Origin: Bacteroidales bacterium
GTDB taxonomy: Bacteria; Bacteroidota; Bacteroidia; Bacteroidales; ML635J-15
Assembly: GCA_016937855.1 (NCBI GenBank)
Contig: JAFGVU010000092.1
Location: 1 to 58,308 of the forward strand
DNA length: 58,308 bases
Reading direction: 5' to 3'
Notes under the pieces: model-generated
Told to the model about the DNA's origin: nothing
Databases searched by the model: none
The model's input: the letters and a program-made list of their open reading frames with translations, nothing else
Shown: piece by piece, positions 26,346 through 34,877 of the stretch
Layout of the letters: every line of letters begins with the position of its first letter
How positions within the stretch are numbered: the stretch's first letter is position 1
Made by a program: the position numbers and the translations under genes

Positions 26346-27497
26346 CTACTCAACAACGAATCTTGGTATGTTCTCTGGCAATCGCGCAAGTACTTGATAG
26401 TTTAGATAATTACTCATTTCGCTAAAGGATGCTATAGTTATTTTGTTCTTATTATGATTCCCGATTAAAATAACTTCATCACCAACTTCCGCCGTTTTGA
26501 TATCTGTAATATTAACCGAAATTGTATTCATGGTTACTACACCCAAAACATCGGCACGTTTACCATGAATTAATACATGTCCTCTGTTGCTGAGAGATCT
26601 GCTATAACCGTTGTTGTAACCTACAGGAATTATTGCAATTTTAATGTCTTTTGAAGCCTGAAAGCTATTCCCATATCCAACAAATTCGCCTTTTTTCACA
26701 CACTTTATTGCCATAATTTCTGACTTCCAGCTAATTACACGTTTTAGGCTGCTCTCTTTATCACCATATTTATTATTTCTGGTAATTAAAACTTCGGGAG
26801 TTGGCCAAAAACCATATTGGGCAATACCAATTCGCACCATATTAAACCGTGTTTCAGGATAAATTAGGCTTGCCGAAGAACTTGAAGTGTGAAGATATTT
26901 TGGATTTATCCCATTATTTAAAAAGTATTTATGATATTTCTTAAAAAGTAGTAATTGGCTTTTAATGCGTACGTAATTTGCAATGCTTTCGGCTCCTGCA
27001 AAATGTGTACACAAACCCATAATTGAGAAACTCTCTTGATTTTGATGTATAAATAATATCATCTCATCAAATTCTTCGGGTTCTATTCCTGTGCGTTTAA
27101 ATCCGGTTTCGAGTTCAATATGTATTTTTGCAGTTTTATTTAACCGCGATGCAATTTGTGATGCCTTTTTTAGATAATCCAAATCAAAAATATAGAATTC
27201 TATTTCGTTATCAATAACCCACTCTAGTTGCTCATTAGTTATAAATCCAAAAATCATAATATCGGTCTTTTTGGATGAAAATTTTGCAACTTGCTTTGCT
27301 TCAAATGCAGAAAAAACCGAAAAGTGATTTATACCAAACTCTTCGGCAATTGGAATTATCTGTTCGTAACCATGTCCATACGCATTTCCTTTTACCACTG
27401 AACTAATTTTTACATTCTCGCCTACAACTTTACTGAGAAATCGAATATTGCTTCGGTAAGCTTTTTTACTAATTTCAATATATGATGTATTATCCAT
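26346..27497 (-). CDS. Second, free-standing alanine racemase-family enzyme
   Basis: 383 residues. Fold-III PLP racemase with lysine K36 in VVKGNAYGHGYEQ, the expected tyrosine in EFVGYGNSFQA, and PVGYNNGYSRSLSNRGHVLI near the C-terminus. The motif after it is VVTMNTISVNIT, where canonical alanine racemases, including the fused enzyme in this window, have an MD pair. This Asp-to-Asn difference may mean altered specificity. It is probably cytoplasmic, as no signal peptide is seen. The ATG overlaps the end of the M20 amidohydrolase gene by 8 nt, so the two are co-translated. I leave the symbol blank because the substrate is uncertain. Confidence 0.88.
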   Translation of the reverse strand: MDNTSYIEISKKAYRSNIRFLSKVVGENVKISSVVKGNAYGHGYEQIIPIAEEFGINHFSVFSAFEAKQVAKFSSKKTDIMIFGFITNEQLEWVIDNEIEFYIFDLDYLKKASQIASRLNKTAKIHIELETGFKRTGIEPEEFDEMILFIHQNQESFSIMGLCTHFAGAESIANYVRIKSQLLLFKKYHKYFLNNGINPKYLHTSSSSASLIYPETRFNMVRIGIAQYGFWPTPEVLITRNNKYGDKESSLKRVISWKSEIMAIKCVKKGEFVGYGNSFQASKDIKIAIIPVGYNNGYSRSLSNRGHVLIHGKRADVLGVVTMNTISVNITDIKTAEVGDEVILIGNHNKNKITIASFSEMSNYLNYQVLARLPENIPRFVVE

Positions 27498-28641
27498 TTT
27501 TTATGAGTAAGTTTTTATAAATTTCGAAAAATATTTTTATCGATGTTGCTATTATTTCGTCAGGAAAATCGTAGTTTTCGTTATGCAATTGTGGGTGATC
27601 TAATCCGGAACCGATGCCAAAGAATGCAGATTTGAAATTGCTTGCAAAATGTCCAAAATCTTCGCTCCACCTAAAGGCATTATCTAATTCAATAGTGTCA
27701 ATATTGCACGTGTTTGCCGATTCTTTAACGAGATTGACACAATATTCATCACTTCTATTAGCCGGAAAATGCTCTGTAAAATTAATTTGGTGATTAATTT
27801 TATGTTTCTTACAAACCTGGTCAAGTGTAGAGTTGATGTTTTGAATTAAATTGTCCATATCTCTATTCAAGTATGATCGAATTGTTAGCATTATTGTTGC
27901 ATCACCCGGAGTTGTGCCAAAAGCTACCTCCCCAAGTTTGGCATGTATGACAGTGACTAATACAAAATCATCATATCTGTTTTGCGTACTTATACTGTTA
28001 AATTCGTTTATAAGTTCTGCAAGACATTTATCCGGATTATTGCCGTCTTCGGGATAGGCTGCATGCGATGATAATCCTTTAAGTTTAATTATCACACCCG
28101 TTGAGGCCGAAGAAAATGTGCCATATCTTATAAAACATGTGTTTTTTTGATAACCGGGTAAGTTGTGAAAACCAAAAGCACAGTCGGGTTTTATTTCTTC
28201 AAACTTTTTATCTTTAATAACTAGTTCTGCTCCCGCTCCGGTTTCCTCAGCTGGTTGAAACAATATTACAAGTTTACCTATTACTGGGCGATAAGTATCT
28301 ACCATATTTGCTACACCACAAAGTACAGCTGTATGCCCATCGTGTCCACATAAATGAGCAACTCCTTTATTTGTAGATATATAGTCAATATTGTTTGCCT
28401 CTGTAATTGGAAGAGCGTCCATGTCGGCTCTGAAAAGAACAATTGGTCCGTTATTGCCCGAATCGAAAATGTAAGCGACTCCGTATCCGCCAATATTTTT
28501 AAAAATTTTGTCAGGATTTAGGTTTGATAAAAAATCGATAATTCGTTTTTGTGTTTTTATTTCTTTGCCTGATAATTCAGGATTCTTGTGTAAATCTTGC
28601 CTAAATAGTTGAAGTTTTTTTATTAGATTTTTGTCAGACAT
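27490..28641 (-). CDS. M20 family amidohydrolase (N-acyl-amino-acid / hippurate hydrolase type)
   Basis: 383 residues, cytoplasmic by absence of a signal peptide. Metal and catalytic motifs are RADMDALPI, AHLCGHDGHTA, PAEETGAGAE, FGFHNLPG and the terminal LDHPQLHNENYDFPDE. Family enzymes hydrolyse N-acyl amino acids or related amides with one or two divalent metals. It precedes and overlaps the racemase gene. One reading is that it releases an amino acid that the racemase then inverts, but that is inference from order only. The lid/dimerisation domain lies at about 180-290. Confidence 0.9.
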   Translation of the reverse strand: MSDKNLIKKLQLFRQDLHKNPELSGKEIKTQKRIIDFLSNLNPDKIFKNIGGYGVAYIFDSGNNGPIVLFRADMDALPITEANNIDYISTNKGVAHLCGHDGHTAVLCGVANMVDTYRPVIGKLVILFQPAEETGAGAELVIKDKKFEEIKPDCAFGFHNLPGYQKNTCFIRYGTFSSASTGVIIKLKGLSSHAAYPEDGNNPDKCLAELINEFNSISTQNRYDDFVLVTVIHAKLGEVAFGTTPGDATIMLTIRSYLNRDMDNLIQNINSTLDQVCKKHKINHQINFTEHFPANRSDEYCVNLVKESANTCNIDTIELDNAFRWSEDFGHFASNFKSAFFGIGSGLDHPQLHNENYDFPDEIIATSIKIFFEIYKNLLIKNG

Positions 28642-28745
28642 TAATATTTGTTTTCTGACAATATAAAAAAATATGCGAATTGACCATATAGATTTATAGG
28701 AAGATGTGTTTTGGGTCTATGAAAAGCAAAAAGTTGTTTTCTGGC

Positions 28746-29396
28746 TTAACCTATTACCCCATCTTTTATTGTAAACATCCTGTCGGTAAGTTTAGCGTGT
28801 TCTTCGTTGTGTGTAACAATAATAAATGTTTGTTCAAAGTCTTGACGAAGTTCAAATATTATTTTATACAAATCTTTAGCATTTTTAGAATCAAGATTTC
28901 CTGATGGTTCATCAGCTAAGATTATACTTGGATTATTGATTAATGAGCGAGCAATTGCAACTCTTTGTTTTTCGCCTCCCGATAGCTCGTTGGGTTTGTG
29001 ATCTTTGCGCGCTTCAATATTTAATGCGGATAATAATTCTATCGCTCGTTTGTGAACGTCGTTTTTATTTGTTTTTGCAATATAGCCGGGTATGCAAACA
29101 TTTTCAAAAGCAGTAAACTCGGGTAGTAGATGGTGAAATTGAAAAACAAATCCAATATGTTTATTCCTAAATTTTGCAAGATCTTTTTCGTTAAGCCCTA
29201 TTGTATTAACATTCTCGATAAGGACACTGCCTTTGTCCGGTTTTAAGAGTGTGCCTATAATTTGCAGAAGTGTGGTTTTTCCTGCACCGGATGCACCAAG
29301 AATAGAAACAATTTCCGATTTCTTTACATCAAAATTTATCCCTTTTAGGACTTCTAAACTACCGTATGATTTATAAATGTTTTCTACTTTTATCAT
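28746..29396 (-). CDS. ABC transporter ATP-binding protein, LolD/MacB type
   Basis: 216 residues, a single ABC domain. Walker A is GASGAGKTT near residue 34, Q-loop FQFHHLLPEFTAFENV, signature LSGGEKQRVAIARS, Walker B IILADEPSGNLDS and H-loop VTHNEEHA. The LLPEFTAFENV and EPSGNLD segments are typical of the LolD/MacB/FtsE group, which works with four-TM permeases in lipoprotein release or efflux. No permease gene is adjacent, so it is an orphan here and its partner must lie elsewhere. Intact. Confidence 0.9.
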   Translation of the reverse strand: MIKVENIYKSYGSLEVLKGINFDVKKSEIVSILGASGAGKTTLLQIIGTLLKPDKGSVLIENVNTIGLNEKDLAKFRNKHIGFVFQFHHLLPEFTAFENVCIPGYIAKTNKNDVHKRAIELLSALNIEARKDHKPNELSGGEKQRVAIARSLINNPSIILADEPSGNLDSKNAKDLYKIIFELRQDFEQTFIIVTHNEEHAKLTDRMFTIKDGVIG

Positions 29397-29631
29397 TTCT
29401 ATGATTTTTACAAGCTACAACAAATTGTTAAAATGTAAAATTACTTTTCAATTTACAATAATACAATTTTAGTTGATAAAAAATTATTAAAACTAAAATA
29501 TTTATGATTATTGTTTTGATAGTCAGTTGTTTATCAAGTTCAAAAAGATACTAACTAGTTTTTAATAACTCATGTGGATAAAAAAAACATTATCTTTTTG
29601 TAATTAAATGATGTTTGTCTTGATGATTTGT

Positions 29632-29639
29632 TAATTTTG
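29632..29639 (+). promoter_or_regulatory. Candidate promoter -7 box for dnaB
   Basis: TAATTTTG matches TAnnTTTG and ends 26 nt before the dnaB ATG. TTTG sequences occur further upstream, but none at a clean 19-21 nt spacing, so the -33 element is uncertain. Confidence 0.4.
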
Positions 29640-29665
29640 AATCCCCAAATTTTAAGGAAAAAACA

Positions 29666-31198
29666 ATGGCAGATAATAGAAAACGGACAACGACAAAAAG
29701 TAATGATAATCTTGATAGCATAAACGCTATTTTTGGCAAAGTTCCTCCTCAGGAGCCTGAGTTGGAAAAGGCAGTTCTGGGAGCCTTGCTTATTCAGACA
29801 GATGCTGTTTTTACTGTTATGGATATATTAAAGTCCGAGTGCTTTTACGAGCCTATACATCAAGAAATATTTCAAGCAATCCTTGATTTAGGAACAAATC
29901 ATAAGCCGGTGGATATTATGACAGTTGCTCATTACTTAAAGTCGAAAGATAAGCTGGATATTATTGGTGGAGAAGTATATCTGGCAGAACTTACCGACCG
30001 TCTTGCAACAGCATCACACCTTGAGTTTCATGCAAGAATAGTGCATCAAAAATATGTTCAGCGTGAACTTATCAGATCGGCTGCCGAAATTCAAAAACGC
30101 TCTTATGATGTTGGCGAAGATGTTGAAGAGTTAATAAATTTTGCCGAATCTGAGATTTTTAAAATTTCTGAAGGAAATATTAAGAGTGAAACACAAAAAA
30201 TAAATGTGATTTTAGAACAGGCGATATCTGCAATCGAAGAGGCCGCCAAGAATAAATCTAAACTTTTAGGAACACCTAGTGGATTTTCAAAACTTGATAG
30301 AATTACATCTGGTTGGCAACCTTCCGATTTGGTAATTTTGGCAGCTCGTCCATCTATGGGTAAAACAGCTTTTGTGCTATCAATGGCAAGAAATATGGCG
30401 GTTGATTATCAGAAACCTGTTGCTGTGTTTTCTCTCGAAATGGCTTCATTGCAATTAGTAAATCGTTTGATTTCTGCCGAAGTCGAAATTCGTGGCGATA
30501 AAATCAGGCTTGGCGAGTTACAGCCATACGAATGGCAACAATTAGAAACACGGGTTAAAAATCTTGAAACTGCCCCGCTTTATATTGATGATACTCCTGC
30601 AATTTCAGTTTTTGAATTAAGAGCCAAATGTCGCCGTCTGGCAAGAACAACCGGCATAAGTGCAATTATTATTGACTACCTACAGTTAATGACAGCCGGA
30701 GTCGATATGAAGGGAAACAGAGAACAGGAAGTTTCAACAATTTCACGGTCTTTAAAAGCAATTGCTAAAGAACTTAATGTTCCGGTTCTTGCTTTATCTC
30801 AGCTTAATCGATCGGTGGAAGCACGTTCGGGTGATAAACGACCACAACTTTCCGATTTGCGTGAATCGGGCGCAATAGAGCAAGATGCCGATATGGTTTT
30901 GTTTATCCATCGTCCCGAGTATTATGGAATTACTACAGATACAGATGGGAATTCTCTTATGGGACTTGCTGAGATAATTATTGCAAAACACCGTAACGGT
31001 GCAACGGGATCGGTTTGGCTTAAATTTATTAAAGAATTCGCAAAGTTTGTCGATAAACCAGACTATGATGGATTGGATGGTGAAGACTCTGTTAGGTTTG
31101 AATCTAAGATGAATGATGGAAACTCAATAAGTGCAAATGATGATATTCCGGTAAATTCAGGATTTGATATTAATGATGATGAACAAGCCCCTTTTTAA
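29666..31198 (+). CDS. dnaB: Replicative DNA helicase DnaB
   Basis: 510 residues. The N-terminal collar domain (PPQEPELEKAVLGALL) is followed by the RecA-like motor with Walker A AARPSMGKTAF near residue 228, SLEMASLQLVNR, Walker B IIIDYLQLM, LSQLNRSVEARSGDKRPQLSDLRESGAIEQDAD and AKHRNGATG. DnaB is the hexameric helicase at the replication fork. An acidic, probably disordered tail of about 45 residues follows. No intein is present. It stands alone between the LolD-like gene and a lipoprotein gene facing it. Confidence 0.97.
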   Translation: MADNRKRTTTKSNDNLDSINAIFGKVPPQEPELEKAVLGALLIQTDAVFTVMDILKSECFYEPIHQEIFQAILDLGTNHKPVDIMTVAHYLKSKDKLDIIGGEVYLAELTDRLATASHLEFHARIVHQKYVQRELIRSAAEIQKRSYDVGEDVEELINFAESEIFKISEGNIKSETQKINVILEQAISAIEEAAKNKSKLLGTPSGFSKLDRITSGWQPSDLVILAARPSMGKTAFVLSMARNMAVDYQKPVAVFSLEMASLQLVNRLISAEVEIRGDKIRLGELQPYEWQQLETRVKNLETAPLYIDDTPAISVFELRAKCRRLARTTGISAIIIDYLQLMTAGVDMKGNREQEVSTISRSLKAIAKELNVPVLALSQLNRSVEARSGDKRPQLSDLRESGAIEQDADMVLFIHRPEYYGITTDTDGNSLMGLAEIIIAKHRNGATGSVWLKFIKEFAKFVDKPDYDGLDGEDSVRFESKMNDGNSISANDDIPVNSGFDINDDEQAPF

Positions 31199-31304
31199 AA
31201 GATCTTATACTTATTCGTGACCGCTCATTAGACCTTTATTTGATCGTAAGAACTCTTTGCATGCGTATTAGTCGGCTAAAACCAACTAAACATATTATAG
31301 AAAT

Positions 31305-32144
31305 CTACTTATTTTTTCTACCGCAACCTGTCCAGCCGCCTCCGTCTTCCCATTCAAATAAAAACGAATATGGATATACATTTTCGGACATACCATCGTT
31401 ACATGATTCCTTTATAATCGCTATTGCAGCAACAGCTCCTTCACTTTCGTCGGTAACATCAATCCTTACGCCCATCTCGGTAAATGGTTTAATCGCCTCA
31501 CTTAGTTTTACTTTGCCAGACTTACCCTCAGCAACATAATAAAATCTAATTTTGCTTCCACTCGGATCGCCTTTTTCAACATAAGTATCGTAAAATTGTA
31601 CATCCCAAAAAGGCTCTGTTCCAAAAAACACGGCATTTTTGATTTCGTTTACCGATATTACACTTACCGATGTCGATTTTTGCTTAGCCACCTCGTCTGC
31701 AGAAAGCTCTCTGGCTTCAGTAATAACGGGTAGTATCTCAGTTTCATTTTTACGTGTTATTTCTCGTTCTTCGTATGTTAATTCAAAAGTCTTATGATAG
31801 TACTTATGATCGGTTGAACCAGGTTGCAAACTCATTGCAAATTCGAGTGCCTTAACGCTCTCGTCATGATAAAACTCCCACTCCTCTCCTACTTTATCAA
31901 CAAAACGATAGTAAGTTCCGCCAGTGCTGGCAATTAACATTTCAAAATCTGCTACAATAGTTTTTGATTTTATACCCGATTCTTTATTTTTGTTTATATC
32001 TTGATTTTCAGAACCATCAACATTATCGGCATCTGTTTGAGTTGTAGCGTCATCAGCTTGATTTTCGGTCTCATTTGAAGCGTTTTGACAACTATATACA
32101 AAAAAAGAAAACAACAGAACAAATAAAAGATTTAGATTTTTCAT
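31305..32144 (-). CDS. Lipoprotein with COG3650-like C-terminal domain
   Basis: 279 residues. The lipobox FFVYSCQN makes Cys19 the lipidated residue. An acidic Asn/Asp/Gln-rich linker covers about 20-60. The C-terminal half contains VFFGTEPFWDVQFY, then KESCNDGMSENVYPYSFLFEWEDGGGWTGCG (split here by the reader as SCNDGMS, YPYSF and GCG). That set resembles the COG3650 domain of small envelope proteins, which have no settled function. It converges on dnaB. I am fairly sure of the lipoprotein call and less sure of the domain. Confidence 0.75.
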   Translation of the reverse strand: MKNLNLLFVLLFSFFVYSCQNASNETENQADDATTQTDADNVDGSENQDINKNKESGIKSKTIVADFEMLIASTGGTYYRFVDKVGEEWEFYHDESVKALEFAMSLQPGSTDHKYYHKTFELTYEEREITRKNETEILPVITEARELSADEVAKQKSTSVSVISVNEIKNAVFFGTEPFWDVQFYDTYVEKGDPSGSKIRFYYVAEGKSGKVKLSEAIKPFTEMGVRIDVTDESEGAVAAIAIIKESCNDGMSENVYPYSFLFEWEDGGGWTGCGRKNK

Positions 32145-32259
32145 AACTACAATTTTAAATTCAACACAACATAATAATCTACTGCGCTAAAATAAAACTA
32201 TTCTTCATTTTATGAAAGAAAAAACTAAGTCTTTTTAATTCTTTGTAGAACAATAAGGA

Positions 32260-32377
32260 ATAGTCAGTGTAAATTTGAAATTTGATTAAATATTAAGCCA
32301 AAACTACTTTTCGGACAAGTCGCACGCAAGTAATCGTGCCGCAACTGAAAAGTATTAATTCAAACATAACTGACTAT
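32260..32377. other. Nested imperfect palindrome in intergenic region
   Basis: ATAGTCAGT at 32260-32268 pairs with ACTGACTAT at 32369-32377. TACTTTTC at 32305-32312 pairs with GAAAAGTA at 32347-32354. GCACG at 32322-32326 pairs with CGTGC at 32335-32339. It fills most of the 262-bp gap between two leftward lipoprotein genes. It has no T-run, and could be a small RNA, a 5' leader structure of the lipoprotein at 31305-32144 or a miniature inverted-repeat element. Confidence 0.5.
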
Positions 32378-32407
32378 AACTAATTGCTAGGAAGTTTATT
32401 CCGATAT

Positions 32408-32833
32408 CTATTCGTACTTTATTGTATAGGTTCCGGTATCATTACCATAAGCGCTTTCGACTCTGACATAGAAAAAGCCATCGTAATCTGATGCAGATAC
32501 TGTATGTGAAAGTGTTGCTCCACGTTCTCCAGCATCATCTGCCCAAAAATCAATCTGTTCCTGATCAAACAAATGAACTCTAACTTCAAGCCCTGTACCT
32601 CCGTCAACAGTAATGGTAACATCACCACTTGCAGTAATTTTAAAGAAATCCTGCTCTGCAATAGGATTAATCTCACAATCATATGTGTCGTTAATTGTCA
32701 ATGCGTTTGCAGTTGAAAAACTATCGTTTGGTTCCGATTCAGAAAAAGTATCCGTAGATTCTTTATCGCAAGCACTAAAAACTACAGCAAAAATAATTGC
32801 TAAACTTAATACTGATAAAATTCTTGTTTTCAT
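32408..32833 (-). CDS. Small lipoprotein with PPC (pre-peptidase C-terminal) domain
   Basis: 141 residues. The lipobox is FSACDKE. The rest is one PPC-like beta-sandwich, opening with SESEPNDSFSTANAL and containing the typical QDFFKITA strand and a YDGFFYVRVES to GTYTIKYE ending. In secreted proteases this domain is an accessory module; here it stands alone on a lipid anchor, with no enzyme part. It lies 66 nt downstream of the T9SS propeller gene and may share its transcript. A surface role is likely; no specific function is claimed. Confidence 0.8.
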   Translation of the reverse strand: MKTRILSVLSLAIIFAVVFSACDKESTDTFSESEPNDSFSTANALTINDTYDCEINPIAEQDFFKITASGDVTITVDGGTGLEVRVHLFDQEQIDFWADDAGERGATLSHTVSASDYDGFFYVRVESAYGNDTGTYTIKYE

Positions 32834-32899
32834 TTTACATTTGTTTTAGTTAATAATAATTTCGAATATTTAAACTATCTATGATATCAACTTACTCAA

Positions 32900-34375
32900 T
32901 TATTTTTTTACAATTTTAGACAACACAACTTCACCATCTACACGTATTTTAATTAGATAAAGCCCTGATTTTAAAGACTTAACAAATATTTTATTCCCGT
33001 CAAAATTCAATTCTTCAAAAACCAATTTACCATCGATGCCAAAAATCTGAACTGAGAGTATTTTGCTGGATTCAATGTTAACGAAATCCTCTACAATTGT
33101 AGGATAAACTCTAATATTATCACAGGACAAGTCATTTCTAACAGCATTTGAAATATTTCCATTATGAAAAACTTCGATAACTCCACTTTCAGAAACTGCA
33201 TTTTCGTCTCTACCGGGGATTCCTATTGCAACAGTACTTCCAATTGCATCTAAAGAGACATTAAATCCCATATTATCTTCATCTACAGTTTCTCCGAGAA
33301 TTGAATATCCTGGGAATTCTTCATTTCCATAGGGTCTCCATATTCCATTATAAAGTTTTAAAACATCTGCCAATCCTCTTTCTTCATCCCCACCTGCCAG
33401 TGCATATCCTGGAGAACCAACTGCTAACAAATCACCGGCAGCATTTAAACTTACAGAAGACCCTGCCTGGCTGTTTTCACTATTACCGTAAAAAGTATTT
33501 CCAATTTGTTGCCAATCTCCTGAAACAAATTCATAAACTTTTACATAGCCAATATCATCTATTACACCTTCTGAATCTTTACCATCCGGTGCCCCGGCAG
33601 CAATTATAGTTCCATCACCATTTATAGAAACATCCGATCCAAAATGGCTATTGCTACCATCACCCAGAACAGGAGACCCTTTTAAATTCCAAGCACCTGC
33701 ATTATATTCATAAACTTTTACTTCGCCTGATGGGCTTTTATATTTCGATCCGACAACAACAGTATTACCATCAGAAGAAATATCTGTGCCCCAGCCCATC
33801 ATTTCTCCGGTCTCTCCGTAAATAACATCTCCTTTTAGTTCCCAGCTTCCGCCAATAAGTTCATAAACATATACAGACCCAGTATTTGAATTATCATTTG
33901 TTGCAGAAATAGCAATAACATTGCCTGCGTTATTTAAAACAAACGAATATCCAAACATTACATTTCCTGTTTCTCCAACAATTGTATCTCCTAATAATTC
34001 CCAAGTATCGGCATTTATTTCGTAAACGCATACATATTCTCTGCTGCTCGATGCTCCGCCACTCATTGCTACTACAGTCCCGTCATAGTTTATCGCAACT
34101 TCACCATTCAGATTTGCAAAACTTTCATCAGTAAACGTATCTCCAATTTTTATCCAATCATCTGATGCATTTTTCTCATAAACTAACACGATATCAGCAG
34201 TAGAACCTGCAATAATAGTCGATCCATCTCCACTTATTTCACAATATTTTAAATACTGATATTCTATATTTTCGCCGGATATTGCATCCCCGACCTGATT
34301 CCATTGAGCAAATAATACCGACGATGTTAAACCCATCAGCGCAATAAGAAAAAATATGTTTTTTATCATTTTCAT
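32900..34375 (-). CDS. T9SS-exported beta-propeller-like repeat protein
   Basis: 491 residues with a signal peptide ending VLFAQ. The body consists of about seven repeats of 50-60 residues, each with a blade-like core such as SLNAAGDLLAVGSP, ISSDGNTVVVGSK or SINGDGTIIAAGAP, followed by a VYEY/VYEL strand. This resembles FG-GAP or WD-type propeller blades. The last 75 residues form a T9SS type A sorting tail: VRVYPTIVEDFVNIES, a FGIDGKLV strand, LKSGLYLIKI and VLSKIVKK. The protein should be secreted and attached to the surface. Two start ATGs are possible (34375 or 34369). Ligand unknown. Confidence 0.88.
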   Translation of the reverse strand: MKMIKNIFFLIALMGLTSSVLFAQWNQVGDAISGENIEYQYLKYCEISGDGSTIIAGSTADIVLVYEKNASDDWIKIGDTFTDESFANLNGEVAINYDGTVVAMSGGASSSREYVCVYEINADTWELLGDTIVGETGNVMFGYSFVLNNAGNVIAISATNDNSNTGSVYVYELIGGSWELKGDVIYGETGEMMGWGTDISSDGNTVVVGSKYKSPSGEVKVYEYNAGAWNLKGSPVLGDGSNSHFGSDVSINGDGTIIAAGAPDGKDSEGVIDDIGYVKVYEFVSGDWQQIGNTFYGNSENSQAGSSVSLNAAGDLLAVGSPGYALAGGDEERGLADVLKLYNGIWRPYGNEEFPGYSILGETVDEDNMGFNVSLDAIGSTVAIGIPGRDENAVSESGVIEVFHNGNISNAVRNDLSCDNIRVYPTIVEDFVNIESSKILSVQIFGIDGKLVFEELNFDGNKIFVKSLKSGLYLIKIRVDGEVVLSKIVKK

Positions 34376-34392
34376 AGTTGTGATATATTAAA

Positions 34393-34794
34393 TTAGTAAT
34401 TCTCATTTTCCATTTTAGCATTTGAATCTGCCATTTCTTTACGAAACTCCGATGGTGTTTTACCACATACTTTCTTAAATGCTGAAATAAAACTTGTTCG
34501 ATTTTTAAACCCAACAGATTCGGCGATCGACTCTATCGTATATTTCTCAAATTTATCTTCTATGAGTAATAATTTAGCATCCCGTATTCTGAGAGTGTTT
34601 ATAATTTGATTAAAATTCTGATGATAATAATTATTAATTGTTTGAGAAAGATACTGTCTGTTTGTTTCTATCATTTCGGCTATAATATTAAGATTAATGC
34701 CTGGCATTAGATAAACCTTTTTATCATCCATTAATTCGATAAATCCTAATAGAATTTCTTTTTGCCGTTGATTGGATAAATGTGTGCTTGACAT
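34393..34794 (-). CDS. AraC-type DNA-binding protein, domain only
   Basis: 133 residues from ATG 34794; the longer frame begins with TTG. It consists of a short N-terminal stretch and a two-HTH AraC domain (NIIAEMIETNRQYLSQTIN, then IAESVGFKNRTSFISAFKK and GKTPSEFRK). There is no sensor domain. It closely resembles the DNA-binding end of the TPR regulator encoded just upstream, suggesting duplication of that half. It sits directly before the T9SS propeller gene, 18 nt apart, so it may be co-transcribed with and control it. Confidence 0.88.
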   Translation of the reverse strand: MSSTHLSNQRQKEILLGFIELMDDKKVYLMPGINLNIIAEMIETNRQYLSQTINNYYHQNFNQIINTLRIRDAKLLLIEDKFEKYTIESIAESVGFKNRTSFISAFKKVCGKTPSEFRKEMADSNAKMENENY

Positions 34795-34877
34795 TTTTTT
34801 GTTTTGCAACAAATTTACCTCTGTTATATATATACTACAATTTTTCTATGTTAAGATTGATAAATATTAACAAAAAA

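Noticed and set aside
31240-31539. Open frame on the plus strand opposite the lipoprotein gene
   Set aside because: It is a shadow of the lipoprotein at 31305-32144, which has a lipobox and a recognisable domain.
32305-32354. Integron attC site
   Set aside because: It lacks the conserved GTTRRRY/RYYYAAC core sites, and no integrase or cassette array is near.
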